From JAGQSZ01 sp049647585 (GTDB lineage: Bacteria; Actinomycetota; Acidimicrobiia; Acidimicrobiales; Microtrichaceae): a stretch of 64,000 bases of DNA. Below, one piece after another: positions 16,175-24,966 of this stretch. Made by a program: the position numbers and the translations under genes. The stretch is taken from the NCBI GenBank assembly GCA_049647585.1, contig JBARXY010000011.1, forward strand, positions 1 to 64,000, in the 5' to 3' direction. The notes beneath the pieces were generated by a model. That model searched no databases. It had not been told where the DNA came from and saw only the letters and a program-made list of their open reading frames with translations. Position 1 is the first letter of the stretch. Every line of letters starts with the position of its first letter.

Positions 16175-17794
16175 CGCGTCAGGGGTGAGTGTCACCGGAA
16201 CATTCAACTTGACCCTTGTGCCGGGACCCTTGGGAGCGGAATCGGGGGTCGGACCGGCTTCGGATGGGGTCACTCCCCGGGTCGGCCCGAAGCTGATCGT
16301 GCCGCCGAGTTCCGAAACCAGACCGGTGACGATCGACAGACCCAGACTGGCCGAACCAGCCTTGTCGGCAGTTGCATCCATGCCGACCCCATCATCGGAA
16401 ACTGCGATGTCGATGAATCCGACCCGTTTGGCCAGGTCGACGCGCACTTCGGCGGGATTGACGTTCTGCCCGGGTGGGTAGGCGTGGTCAACAACGTTCT
16501 GGAGCAGTTCGGCCAGCACCACGGCAAGGGAGGTGGCCACCGGCGACGGCAACTTGCCTGCATCACCCGAGATCAGGACCCGAAGTGGTCGCTCCGGCGA
16601 CGTGAGCCCCTCCTCGACCATCCTCGACAGCGGCCGGAGGATCTCTGCCAACTCAACCTCGTCACCGTCCTCACGCGACAGCACCTCGTGGACCAGCGCG
16701 ATTGACCGAATCCTCCTGACCGACTCCTCGATGGCCGCCTTGGCCGAGGGCTCTGTCAGCCTCCTCCCCTGCAGGCGGAGCAACGACGAGATCGTCTGGA
16801 GGTTGTTCTTGACCCGGTGATGGATCTCCTTGATGGTCGCGTCCTTCGACACCAGCAGGCGGTCTCGGCTCCGAAGCTCGGAAATGTCATGGATGAGCAT
16901 CAGAGCGCCGTCGACCCGACCATCGTTGATCAATGGGATGCACCGCAGAACCACACAGGCGTCGTCGCGTTCGACCTCTTCGGCCGCCGGACGGGCACTG
17001 AAGAACGCCCGATAGGTGGCTGAAGATTCGGCCCCCAGATCAGCCAGCGTCTGTTGTTCGATCCGCCCGGTCACCCCCAACCGCCGCAGCGCAGAAATGG
17101 CGTTCGGTGAACCGAAGTTGATCCGACCCATGTCATCTAGAACGATCGACCCGTCACCCACTCGTGGGCCGCCTGCCGAAAGAACCTCCTCGTCGGCGAA
17201 GGGGAACTCCCCCGCCACGATCATGTTCGCCAGGCGGTCGAACGTTTCGAGATAAACGAGTTCAAGTTCGCCGAGGGGGCGGGTCAGCCACACACTGGAT
17301 TCTCGGGCGACCACGGCCACGACCTTGCCTTGGAACGCCACAGGCATCGCGGTGACCCTTATCCGTTCGACGGACTCGGCCGACTCGACCTCGGTTTCGA
17401 CCATCCGGCCTGTGCGCGCGGCCTCGGCAACGGCTGGACGCTGGGTCTCGTCACGACTGCGTCCCACCACGTCATCGGGAAACAACGTCTGTCCCGTATT
17501 GGGACGCACCTGATTCACGACCAGGAACCGGGATGCCTCGCCGGCACCGGTCGGAATCGGCACGTACAGCAACAGGTCCGAGAACGAAAGGTCAGCAAGC
17601 ATTCCCCAACTGGCGACCAGACGCTTGAGATGCCTGGCGGCGTCCGCCTCGACCGGAGGTACGACCAAGCCGACGTGTTCGGCTGTGAAGTCCCTGTCGT
17701 CCTCTTCCTCGTCGACGGCGTCCGGGGCGTCGTAATCAGGATGACCGAAATCAGGCTTGGGATATCTGGTGCGGGGATGTTCGGACCCGTTCAT
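16139..17794 (-). CDS. pdtaS: PdtaS-type sensor histidine kinase
   Basis: A 551-residue soluble kinase. After an acidic tail, residues 40-200 form the GAF domain typical of PdtaS, and 215-315 form a PAS domain (DGSIVLDDMGRINFGSPNA). The HisKA_2 dimerisation domain carries the phospho-acceptor in KEIHHRVKNNLQTISSLLRL, and a HATPase_c domain carries DDGVGMD and LGLSIV. In mycobacteria PdtaS phosphorylates the antitermination regulator PdtaR; no such response regulator is visible here. The stop of the upstream ArsA gene region overlaps its start by 4 bases (17791-17794), so it may be expressed with the ArsA pair. Confidence 0.92.
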   Translation of the reverse strand: MNGSEHPRTRYPKPDFGHPDYDAPDAVDEEEDDRDFTAEHVGLVVPPVEADAARHLKRLVASWGMLADLSFSDLLLYVPIPTGAGEASRFLVVNQVRPNTGQTLFPDDVVGRSRDETQRPAVAEAARTGRMVETEVESAESVERIRVTAMPVAFQGKVVAVVARESSVWLTRPLGELELVYLETFDRLANMIVAGEFPFADEEVLSAGGPRVGDGSIVLDDMGRINFGSPNAISALRRLGVTGRIEQQTLADLGAESSATYRAFFSARPAAEEVERDDACVVLRCIPLINDGRVDGALMLIHDISELRSRDRLLVSKDATIKEIHHRVKNNLQTISSLLRLQGRRLTEPSAKAAIEESVRRIRSIALVHEVLSREDGDEVELAEILRPLSRMVEEGLTSPERPLRVLISGDAGKLPSPVATSLAVVLAELLQNVVDHAYPPGQNVNPAEVRVDLAKRVGFIDIAVSDDGVGMDATADKAGSASLGLSIVTGLVSELGGTISFGPTRGVTPSEAGPTPDSAPKGPGTRVKLNVPVTLTPDAVRPPGAGGRTV

Positions 17795-18978
17795 TTCCAG
17801 ATCTTGCCACCAAGCGCCAGCAGACCTTCGATCGAATGGATGTCATCTTCGAAATATGGAACAGACCTGGTCAGAGCCGCAGAACGACCAAGCTGCTCGC
17901 GCTGCTCCTCTTCACGCCTGGCAACGACCTGGTAGTTCAGGAAACTGGATCCGATCTCGCTGAGCATGTGTTCCAGGCGGGGCTCGAGATCGACCGGTTG
18001 ACCCTCGATGAGTGGGGCAACCTGCCTGGCAAGCGACGACGCATCGCGCTTGAGAAGGAGTGCAGCCTCGGCGCCCTCGGCGCTCTGGAAGTACTCGGGC
18101 AGGACCTTGTTCAGTACCAACGCGCCGACGTGGTAGCCGCGTTTGGTCAGCAGTTCGAGGAAGAACTCGGCTTCTCTGGACGGGGAGACCTCGAGTGTCG
18201 AAACCACCACGAACGAGGTACTCGGACTTGCCATCAGGGTCGTGACCGCATCGGCCCGTTCTACGAAACCGTCGTACATGGTCTGGAACAGGATGAAGAA
18301 TTCGGCGATGTCCTCGAGGAACTGAGTCCCGAGAATTCGGTCCGCAACCATGTAGAAGGGCTTCGAGGCGAAGCCGACCATCCTGGACCGGTACGGGGCG
18401 ATCAGCCAACGGAGCAGTCGGGACGAGAAGAAGTCCGCCATCCGTTCCGGGGCATCCAGGAAGTCCAGTGCGTTGCGGGTCGGAGGCGTGTCGACGATTA
18501 CCAGGTCGTAGCGACCAGAGGAGTGAATCTCGTAGAGGCGCTCCATAGCCACGTAGTCATGGCTCTGGATGAACTTTCCGGTGATGTTCTGATAGAGCGG
18601 ATTGCGCAGAATCGCGTCCCGGGTCTTGGGGTCGGGCGCGTGAAGTCGGATCAGGTCGTCCCAGGACTGCTTCGTGTCGAGCATCGCCGCCCAGAGTTCA
18701 CCTTGCGGCGTCACCCCTGCTGCCTCGAACGCCGAGTCCGGCACCCGGGTTTCGACGTTGCCGAACTGTTCGAGACCCAACGCACTCGCTAAGCGCCGGG
18801 CTGGGTCGACGGTCAGAACCAGGACCTTCATCCCCAGATGGGTGGCTGCAGTAGCTCCGAGCGCTGCGGCGGTTGTCGTCTTACCGACACCGCCCGAGCC
18901 CGTCGATATGACCACCTCCCGGGTCGAACAGAGTTCCTCGAGCGTCTTGATCGTCGACTTCGATGCGGATTTAGCCAT
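17791..18978 (-). CDS. ArsA/GET3-family ATPase, second of a pair
   Basis: A 395-residue deviant Walker A ATPase (STGSGGVGKTTTAAALG near residue 25) with switch motifs TVDPARR and VDTPPTRNALDFLD. Such proteins dimerise around ATP. The pair here resembles the actinobacterial Rv3679/Rv3680-type proteins, not a true arsenite pump: no arsB is nearby and the arsenite-binding cysteines are absent. A long C-terminal helical region (residues 300-370) is rich in charged residues. The start codon overlaps the stop of the upstream ArsA gene by one base, and its end overlaps pdtaS, so the set is one transcription unit. Substrate unknown. Confidence 0.87.
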   Translation of the reverse strand: MAKSASKSTIKTLEELCSTREVVISTGSGGVGKTTTAAALGATAATHLGMKVLVLTVDPARRLASALGLEQFGNVETRVPDSAFEAAGVTPQGELWAAMLDTKQSWDDLIRLHAPDPKTRDAILRNPLYQNITGKFIQSHDYVAMERLYEIHSSGRYDLVIVDTPPTRNALDFLDAPERMADFFSSRLLRWLIAPYRSRMVGFASKPFYMVADRILGTQFLEDIAEFFILFQTMYDGFVERADAVTTLMASPSTSFVVVSTLEVSPSREAEFFLELLTKRGYHVGALVLNKVLPEYFQSAEGAEAALLLKRDASSLARQVAPLIEGQPVDLEPRLEHMLSEIGSSFLNYQVVARREEEQREQLGRSAALTRSVPYFEDDIHSIEGLLALGGKIWK

Positions 18979-19928
18979 CAGAATCCGAGCTCCGCGCCGA
19001 GTTCCTCAGAGATTCTTGCGGTTGCACGTATTCCGTGGGTCCTGTGGAACAGATAGGGCAGATACAGCAACTCGATCGCCGCCGGCAACCCGTCCCGCAG
19101 GCGCATCAGATGGGGCACTCGACCACGACGCAGGCTTACAGCCATGTCGGCACCCTCCAGAACGGTGTCGATTCCCTCGCCGAGGTCCTTGCGGAGCAGT
19201 TCGTGGGGTGCAGTGTCGCGAAGCGCCGCGAAGAGTTGTTCGTCGTCGCGGGAGAACAACTCGGGCAGGACGCGGTTGACCACCACCGCCGCGATCGCGA
19301 TGTCGGTCTCGTCACCCAGACGCTCGATCAGCTCCAGGGTTTCGGCCACAGGCATCTCTTCCGGTGCAGTGACGACCACCACGCCGGTCTGGTCGCTGTC
19401 GGTGAGAATTTCGATCATCCAGTCCGTCTGGTTTCTCACCAGGCCGACCTTGACCAGATCGTTGATCGCCACCGGCGACGCGAGTTGCCCCACGACGTGG
19501 CCCGTGGCGGAAGCGTCAACCACCACCAGGTCGTAGTTGCGTTCGCGGACCTCGTGGGTCAGCTTGCCGACGGTCAGGACCTCTTTGACTCCCGGGGCCG
19601 CGTTGGCGAGGAAGTCGAACGTCGACGCCAGAACACCCAGACGTGAAACCAGTGGCACCTTGAGGAACAGTCGAAGGTATTCCTTGAGCGACTCCTCGGT
19701 GTCCATGGACATGGCGAAGAGGCCCTTGCGGACTTCGACCGGCTGAAATTTGAGTGGCCCTACGCCGAGAAACTCGGCCAGATCGCCTTTGGAGTCCACT
19801 TCGCAGATCAGGGTGCGCTTGCCCTGATCCGCGGCGAGCATCGCGATTGCCGAGGCAACCGAGGTCTTTCCCACTCCCCCCTTGCCGGTGACGAAGAGGA
19901 GGCGCCGATCAAGCAGCCCGTGGGCCAT
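18978..19928 (-). CDS. ArsA/GET3-family ATPase, first of a pair
   Basis: A 316-residue ArsA-type ATPase. The deviant Walker A is FVTGKGGVGKTSVASAI at residues 12-28, with EVDSKGDLAEFLG as the switch I region and VVVDASATGHVVG as switch II; here the usual DTAPTGH threonine-proline pair is altered to DASATGH. Together with the downstream gene it probably forms a hetero-oligomeric ATPase. It directly follows DUF3107, whose stop abuts this start, and the same gene order is common in actinobacteria. No membrane helix is visible. Function in this lineage is undefined. Confidence 0.87.
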   Translation of the reverse strand: MAHGLLDRRLLFVTGKGGVGKTSVASAIAMLAADQGKRTLICEVDSKGDLAEFLGVGPLKFQPVEVRKGLFAMSMDTEESLKEYLRLFLKVPLVSRLGVLASTFDFLANAAPGVKEVLTVGKLTHEVRERNYDLVVVDASATGHVVGQLASPVAINDLVKVGLVRNQTDWMIEILTDSDQTGVVVVTAPEEMPVAETLELIERLGDETDIAIAAVVVNRVLPELFSRDDEQLFAALRDTAPHELLRKDLGEGIDTVLEGADMAVSLRRGRVPHLMRLRDGLPAAIELLYLPYLFHRTHGIRATARISEELGAELGF

Positions 19929-20162
19929 TCAGCTTGAAAATCCGATCGCGCGGCTCTCGGCCGCGCTGCCGATCTCGACGAATGAGATTCGGGCCGAGGG
20001 AACTCCGACTTCACGACCCTTGCGGTCGGTCAACCAGAGGACCTTGTCGTCGTCGCCCATTACAGCTTCGACCTGCGCCTTTATGGCGTCCCGGTCGGCG
20101 TCGTCGGCCAATTGCAACTCGATCTCACGCGGGGAGTAGGTCACGCCGATGCGTACGTCCAC
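19929..20162 (-). CDS. DUF3107 family protein
   Basis: A 77-residue conserved actinobacterial protein (MDVRIGVTYSPREIELQL... with WLTDRKGREVGVP). The GTG start at 20162 has AGGAG eight bases upstream. It ends exactly where the first ArsA gene begins and is probably its operon leader. Function unknown; small size and the conserved link suggest a partner or regulator of the ATPase pair. Confidence 0.85.
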   Translation of the reverse strand: MDVRIGVTYSPREIELQLADDADRDAIKAQVEAVMGDDDKVLWLTDRKGREVGVPSARISFVEIGSAAESRAIGFSS

Positions 20163-20313
20163 TGGGTCATCTCCTGATGTATTGACCCCGTTTCGTCCGG
20201 TTGAGTTCGGCGGGGTGAGGCTTCATGGTATTGACCGGCAGGGACAGCGTCTATGTCACGGGCCCGTCCATCACAGTGGGGCGTCGCTGCCCTGCGATTT
20301 ATGCCTTGGAATC

Positions 20314-21459
20314 TCAGAGAATCTTGAGCGCCGGGTTGTAACGGCGGGTCGGGGCAAGGTCGACGTCGATCTGCTCTGCGATCTTGGCGAAAGCCTGAGC
20401 GGCTTCAGAATCCGGGTCGACGGCGACTATCGGAGAACCTTGGTCCCCGCCCTCGCGCAATTTTGGAACGAGAGGTATCTGACCCAGCAGCGGAACGTCG
20501 ATCTTGTCCGCGAGCGCCTGGCCGCCACCTGCTCCGAAGATCTCGTAACGCTTGCCGTCATCTCCTGTGAACCAGGACATGTTCTCGATCACGCCCTTCA
20601 CATCGAGGCGGACCTTTTCGGCCATGAACGCGGCGCGTTGGGCGACCTTCTGGGCCGCGTCCTGTGGCGTGGTGACCACATACAGTTCCGCGCGAGGAAG
20701 AAACTGTGCGAGCGAGATCGAGATGTCGCCCGTCCCCGGAGGCAAGTCCACCACCAGGTAGTCGGGCTCGTCCCAGTAGACGTCGGTCAGGAACTGCTCC
20801 AGCGCCTTGTGCAGCATCGGGCCACGCCAGATGACCGGTTGGTCCTCGTCGACGAAGAAGCCCATCGAGATGCAGTTGACCCCGTATGCGAGCGGCGGGA
20901 CGATCATCTGGTCGATCAGAACCGGCGGCCGCTCTACTCCGAGCATCCTTGGGATCGAGAAGCCCCAAACGTCGGCGTCGACAACAGCGACTCGTTTGCC
21001 TTCTCGCTGCGCAAGCGCAATTGCGAGGTTGGTAGTGACCGACGACTTGCCGACACCACCCTTGCCCGATGCGATGAGCAGCACCCGGGTGCGCGAGCCG
21101 GGATCGGCAAAGGGAATGCTGCGGCCCTCGGCATGACCGTGGGCCTGTTGGGAGCCTGCGGTCGCCGCCGGATCACCGTGGAGCTTGATGCGTAGGTCCC
21201 GTCGTTCTTCGTCGGTCAGAGCGGTGAACTCGACGTCCACCCTCTGATTGAGAACCAGTGCCGCAAGCGCGGTACGGATATCGCGTTCGATGTCTTCCTT
21301 GACCGGGTTATCGGGAACGCTCAGGGCTATCAGCACACCCACCGAGGAGTCGTCCACGCGCACCGAGCGGATCATCCCCAGTTCCGCAAGGGTCCGGTGG
21401 AGTTCCGGCTCGCGGACCTTGCTCAGTGCTGCTGTGACGTCCTGTTCGGTGATCGGCAT
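20314..21459 (-). CDS. mrp: Mrp/ApbC-type iron-sulfur cluster carrier ATPase
   Basis: A 381-residue P-loop protein. Residues 1-90 are the MIP18/DUF59 domain (VREPELHRTLAELGMIRSV), lacking the extended linker of some homologues. The ATPase follows with the deviant Walker A ASGKGGVGKSSVTTNLA, VVDADVWGFSIPRMLG and VDLPPGTGD. Mrp proteins bind and transfer Fe-S clusters. The CxxC near the C-terminus found in many ApbC proteins is not visible here, which is unusual and may limit cluster binding to the MIP18 part or a partner. It diverges from the cysteine-containing regulator and cysteine desulfurase, which fits Fe-S biogenesis. Confidence 0.9.
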   Translation of the reverse strand: MPITEQDVTAALSKVREPELHRTLAELGMIRSVRVDDSSVGVLIALSVPDNPVKEDIERDIRTALAALVLNQRVDVEFTALTDEERRDLRIKLHGDPAATAGSQQAHGHAEGRSIPFADPGSRTRVLLIASGKGGVGKSSVTTNLAIALAQREGKRVAVVDADVWGFSIPRMLGVERPPVLIDQMIVPPLAYGVNCISMGFFVDEDQPVIWRGPMLHKALEQFLTDVYWDEPDYLVVDLPPGTGDISISLAQFLPRAELYVVTTPQDAAQKVAQRAAFMAEKVRLDVKGVIENMSWFTGDDGKRYEIFGAGGGQALADKIDVPLLGQIPLVPKLREGGDQGSPIVAVDPDSEAAQAFAKIAEQIDVDLAPTRRYNPALKIL

Positions 21460-21511
21460 GGGGCGAGCTTCCCAAGCGCTGGACAGAAGGGCAAGAAGCC
21501 ACCCGTTATCG

Positions 21512-21523
21512 TGACCTCGGTCA
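21512..21523. promoter_or_regulatory. candidate operator TGACC-TC-GGTCA
   Basis: A perfect 5-base inverted repeat with a 2-base spacer lies in the 104-base divergent region between mrp (start 21459) and the cysteine-rich regulator (start 21564). It could serve autoregulation and mrp control; the motif is short. Confidence 0.35.
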
Positions 21524-21563
21524 TAGGGATGCCGGTGTGGGGCATGGGGTTAGGCTGTGCCAC

Positions 21564-22334
21564 GTGGACACCCTCGATCCAACGGAGTTCGCGTCCGTTG
21601 TTACGGCGATCACGAGCGCCTTCGGCGATCCGACCAGACGGGATATCTACCTCTTCGTCCAAGGGTCCGAACCGGGTGCAACCGCATCTGAGGTGGCCGA
21701 GCATTTCGCTCTGCACGCCAACGTCGCTCGGCACCATCTCGACAAACTGTGCGCCGGCGGATACTTGGAGATCTCGACCGATAGGCCCGCGGGCGCAGCT
21801 GGTCGGCCGTCGAAGCGCTACAGGGCACGCGAGCAGAACATGGCCATCAATGTGCCGGTCCGCCAGGACGACCTGCTCATGAAACTGTTGGGACGTTCCT
21901 TCGAGGAACTAGGTCTGGAACGGTCAACGGCAATGGCCGAGCAGGTTGGAATCGAATACGGCAGTTCCATGGCAGCGTCCATGGGTGACCAGTCCGCACG
22001 CTCGTTCCGCTCCGCGTTGCACGCCATCGCGGACGCACTGTCCTCACACGGTTTCGGCGCACACGCCGAGGTTCAGGGGGACTCCCTCAAGCTCATCACC
22101 GAGCACTGCCCCTTCGGGGACCTGGCGGTTGAACATCCCGTCATCTGCGCCCTGGATCGCGGGATGGCAAAGGGGCTGATGGACAACCTCCACAGCGAAA
22201 CCCATGTTGCGCTCTCAACCGCCACTGAAACCGGCGGCGATCACTGCGTCACCGTCTTCACGAGTACCTCTCCCATCGGCGCAGGACAAGCCGCTCCCCT
22301 ACCGACCGGCACATCTCGAGCCGAGGCCCAGTAG
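21564..22334 (+). CDS. helix-turn-helix regulator with CPF cysteine motif (SufR-like)
   Basis: A 256-residue paralogue of the regulator at 5248-5991. The winged helix spans residues 10-85 (FGDPTRRDIYLFVQG to GAAGRPSKRYRA). The sensor half has cysteines at EHCPFGDL, HPVICALD and GDHCVTV, spaced C-x12-C-x32-C. A Cys-Pro-Phe followed by a second cysteine is typical of SufR-like Fe-S sensors. GTG at 21564 is preferred; GTG at 21537 would add nine residues. Eleven bases after its stop begins a cysteine desulfurase, so it probably couples Fe-S status to sulfur mobilisation and perhaps to the divergent mrp. Confidence 0.85.
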   Translation: MDTLDPTEFASVVTAITSAFGDPTRRDIYLFVQGSEPGATASEVAEHFALHANVARHHLDKLCAGGYLEISTDRPAGAAGRPSKRYRAREQNMAINVPVRQDDLLMKLLGRSFEELGLERSTAMAEQVGIEYGSSMAASMGDQSARSFRSALHAIADALSSHGFGAHAEVQGDSLKLITEHCPFGDLAVEHPVICALDRGMAKGLMDNLHSETHVALSTATETGGDHCVTVFTSTSPIGAGQAAPLPTGTSRAEAQ

Positions 22335-22344
22335 CAACCTGACA

Positions 22345-23475
22345 ATGCGCGCCTATCTGGACCACGCGTCCACGTCGCCCACCAGAGCCGTCGCTGTGGA
22401 TCAGATGGTCCGCTGGCTCCGCAGCACCTCCGGTGACCCGGGTCGCATCCACGCCGAAGGGATGGAGTCCCGTGTCGCACTCGAGAGCGCGCGAGAGCAA
22501 CTCGCTGCACTCCTCGGTGCCCGCCCCCGTGAAGTCGTGTTCACCTCGGGGGCCACCGAGTCCATCGCCATGGCCTGTTGGGGCGCATTGAACAAGTACC
22601 CCGAGCGCCGACACGTGGTCTTCAGCGCGGTCGAACATTCAGCTGTCCGTGAGTCCGCCTCCAGGGCCTGGGTCAGCGGTGCCAGCCACACCGAAGTGGG
22701 TGTCGACAGACTGGGCCGGGTGGATCCGGATGAGTTGATGTCGGCGGTCCGCGATGACACATGCATGGTGCATGTCCAGTGGGGCAACCACGAGGTCGGG
22801 ACTCTGCAGCCGGTGGTCGAAATCGTCTCCCGCTGCCGGGAGGCGGGCGTCATGGTCCATGTCGACGCAGCCCAGGCCGCCGGGCGGGTGCCGATCGACT
22901 TCGTCGGCCTCGGAGCAGATCTGATGTCGATCTCGGGCCACAAATTCGGAGGTCCCCCCGGAACCGGTGCGCTGTTGGTCCGGCGTGGGCTCAGGCTCGC
23001 TCCCCTACTGTTGGGAGGGGACCAGGAACGGGCACGTCGAGCCGGCATGGAGAACGTGCCCAGCATTCTGGGGATGGGCGCTGCGGCAGAAGAACTCGGA
23101 ACGACGATGTCGAGCGAGGCCGAGCGGTCACGAGAGCTCAGCAACCGGGTCATCCGGTGGGCCGACGAGGCTCAGGGTATTCGTGTGTACGGCGACACGG
23201 TCGACCGACTTCCCCACATCGTCTGTCTCGGCATCGACGACATCGAACCGCAGCCGGTTCTTCTAGGACTTGATCAGCGAGGAGTGGCTGTCCACTCCGG
23301 TAGTTCCTGCAGCACCGAGTCGCTCGAGCCCTCTCCGGTGCTTGAGGCCATGGGGGCAGACGCCCACCGCTCGCTTCGCATCTCGTTCGGTCATTCGTCG
23401 TCCGACATCGAGGTCGGTCGTCTCCTCGATTCACTACCCGCGGTCCTCGCGGGACTTCGCGAGCTGAGCAGTTGA
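22345..23475 (+). CDS. cysteine desulfurase (NifS/IscS type)
   Basis: A 376-residue PLP enzyme that converts cysteine to alanine and passes a persulfide to Fe-S assembly. It begins MRAYLDHASTSP, as the family does. The PLP lysine is Lys200 in SISGHKFGG, the cofactor histidine is in AVEHSAV, and the active-site Cys322 sits in SGSSCSTES, the loop typical of class I (IscS/NifS) enzymes. It is 11 bases downstream of the Fe-S-type regulator and one base upstream of the SixA-like phosphatase, so these form an operon. No scaffold (IscU/SufU) is in the window. Confidence 0.93.
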   Translation: MRAYLDHASTSPTRAVAVDQMVRWLRSTSGDPGRIHAEGMESRVALESAREQLAALLGARPREVVFTSGATESIAMACWGALNKYPERRHVVFSAVEHSAVRESASRAWVSGASHTEVGVDRLGRVDPDELMSAVRDDTCMVHVQWGNHEVGTLQPVVEIVSRCREAGVMVHVDAAQAAGRVPIDFVGLGADLMSISGHKFGGPPGTGALLVRRGLRLAPLLLGGDQERARRAGMENVPSILGMGAAAEELGTTMSSEAERSRELSNRVIRWADEAQGIRVYGDTVDRLPHIVCLGIDDIEPQPVLLGLDQRGVAVHSGSSCSTESLEPSPVLEAMGADAHRSLRISFGHSSSDIEVGRLLDSLPAVLAGLRELSS

Positions 23476-23476
23476 C

Positions 23477-23959
23477 GTGACGGTCTATCTGGTCAGACAC
23501 GGAAGTGCCGGTACCCGCAATCCGGCTGACAGTCGAGACTCCGACCGTGCTCTGGACTCAACCGGTCTCGCCCAGGCCGAGCTGTTGTCCGACTGGTTGA
23601 GCCAGAGGACTATTTCGCACATTGTGTCCAGCCCTTATCTGCGCTGCACCCAGACTGTGGCTCCCCTGGGAAAGGCATTGGGCCTGTTGATCGAAACCGA
23701 TGACCGACTTGCCGAATCCACTCATGTGGAGGAGGCGTGGAAGTCCCTCAGCGCTTCATCCGACGAGAGCGTCCGATCGCAAGGGGATGTGGTCCTCTGC
23801 AGCCACGGGGACGTCATTCCCGATCTGGTTCGCCGTCTTCAACTTCGAGGAATGCGAATCCACGGAAAGTCCGGATTCTCCAAGGGATCGGTATGGGAAC
23901 TCGCCGGCTGGGATGGCGAACGATTCGACTCGGGCTCCTACATCGTCATCCGTCCCTGA
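23477..23959 (+). CDS. histidine phosphatase family protein (SixA-like)
   Basis: A 160-residue single-domain phosphatase starting with MTVYLVRHGSAG; the RHG histidine is the phospho-acceptor, and CSHGDVIPDL holds the second catalytic histidine. Its size fits SixA and related small members that act on phospho-histidine or small metabolites. GTG at 23477 overlaps no other start and comes one base after the cysteine desulfurase stop. Its role beside an Fe-S gene is unclear. Confidence 0.85.
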   Translation: MTVYLVRHGSAGTRNPADSRDSDRALDSTGLAQAELLSDWLSQRTISHIVSSPYLRCTQTVAPLGKALGLLIETDDRLAESTHVEEAWKSLSASSDESVRSQGDVVLCSHGDVIPDLVRRLQLRGMRIHGKSGFSKGSVWELAGWDGERFDSGSYIVIRP

Positions 23960-24007
23960 CTTGTTTTGCTACTGATTTTTGCCATTGATTTTGCTAGTGA
24001 ACTTTTC

Positions 24008-24030
24008 CGGTCCCGGGCCACCTGGGACCG
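24008..24030. terminator. hairpin after an AT-rich spacer
   Basis: CGGTCCC and GGGACCG pair around a 9-base loop. Upstream, 23960-24006 is unusually T-rich for this window, with two copies of TTTTGCTA. The hairpin may end the desulfurase operon or lie in the leader of the lipoprotein gene. Confidence 0.45.
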
Positions 24031-24090
24031 CTAGTGTCGATCAGGTCGCGAGTTGGTCGTTGGAGAGCCAGTGGCCAGTGGGGGAGACCA

Positions 24091-24966
24091 ATGAAGAAAA
24101 TCTTGTCAACGCGAAAGTCAGCCTTGGCCGTGTTTGCGATCATGGCCGGCCTCTTGGCCGCTGCGTGTAGCCCCGGCGGACCGCCCCCCACGAACTGGAA
24201 GGTGTCGCCCAGTTCCATAACCGTCCACCACCAGGAGGACTTCGACGCCGGTGACGAGCCCTACGTGATGCAGCTGGGGTTCCGCGCCAAGCTCGGCGTT
24301 CCCAACTCGGCCTCGACTACCTTCGCCTCGCAGTGCTACAGCGGAAAGCTCCCGGCACAGGATGCCGCCCCGTCGGGTACGACCATCACGTTGCCGGCCG
24401 GGTCCGCCGACATCAACCTCGGCGATGTCCAGCGCCTCGATCTTGGTGACGTCGCTCTCGACACTGCTCCGCTCGAAATCATCGGGACGCTCACCTTCGT
24501 TGCGGAACGTGATGGTGTCTTCCAGAGCTGCGCAATGAGCGATGCCCTCCGGGCCGCACTGTCGGGCACGGTCAAAGATGCGATGGAGCTCCTGATCGCA
24601 CGCTCTGACGTTCCGCCGACCACCGAGGATCTGGTCAACCTGATCGTGAACAATCTGGGTAACTTCCTCGAAGCGGCAGCAGGTTTGGTCGGAACCGTCA
24701 TCGAGGGGCTGGGCGATCCTGACGACATCATCGGAGTTGCAGCCCAGATCCATCTGCCCACCTCGGGAGCGCTCACCGACCTGATCAACACCGGGCTCTC
24801 CATCGGCGGATTGTTCGCCCCCGGCCTCGACCAGGGCTTCATTCCCGTCGACGGACTTCCCTCGAGCCTGCAGATCAAGGTCGGGACCATCACCCCGTCC
24901 AACTCCTACTTCCGCTTCACCTCACCCGGCGTCGACTACACCTACGTCAGCTCGATCACCAACTGA
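24091..24966 (+). CDS. secreted lipoprotein of unknown function
   Basis: A 291-residue exported protein. The N-terminus (MKKILSTRKS) is basic, followed by a hydrophobic stretch and a lipobox LAAAC, so it should be lipidated at Cys27 and anchored outside the membrane. The start at 24091 has GGGGAGA upstream. The mature part has a beta-rich first half with cysteines at QCYSG and QSCAMS, and a helical second half with repeated small hydrophobic residues (LGNFLEAAAGLVG). No family was recognised. It converges with the ccm operon across a repeat and is probably monocistronic. Confidence 0.8.
   Translation: MKKILSTRKSALAVFAIMAGLLAAACSPGGPPPTNWKVSPSSITVHHQEDFDAGDEPYVMQLGFRAKLGVPNSASTTFASQCYSGKLPAQDAAPSGTTITLPAGSADINLGDVQRLDLGDVALDTAPLEIIGTLTFVAERDGVFQSCAMSDALRAALSGTVKDAMELLIARSDVPPTTEDLVNLIVNNLGNFLEAAAGLVGTVIEGLGDPDDIIGVAAQIHLPTSGALTDLINTGLSIGGLFAPGLDQGFIPVDGLPSSLQIKVGTITPSNSYFRFTSPGVDYTYVSSITN

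Noticed and set aside
17836..18792. 318-codon frame antisense to the ArsA gene
   Set aside because: Composition follows the complementary strand of a conserved gene; no family features were seen.
17791..19928. Arsenite efflux ATPases
   Set aside because: No arsB or arsR is adjacent and the arsenite-binding cysteines are absent; the pair matches the actinobacterial ArsA-like family of other function.
20149..21195. 348-codon frame antisense to mrp
   Set aside because: It covers conserved Mrp codons in reverse and has no plausible start region.
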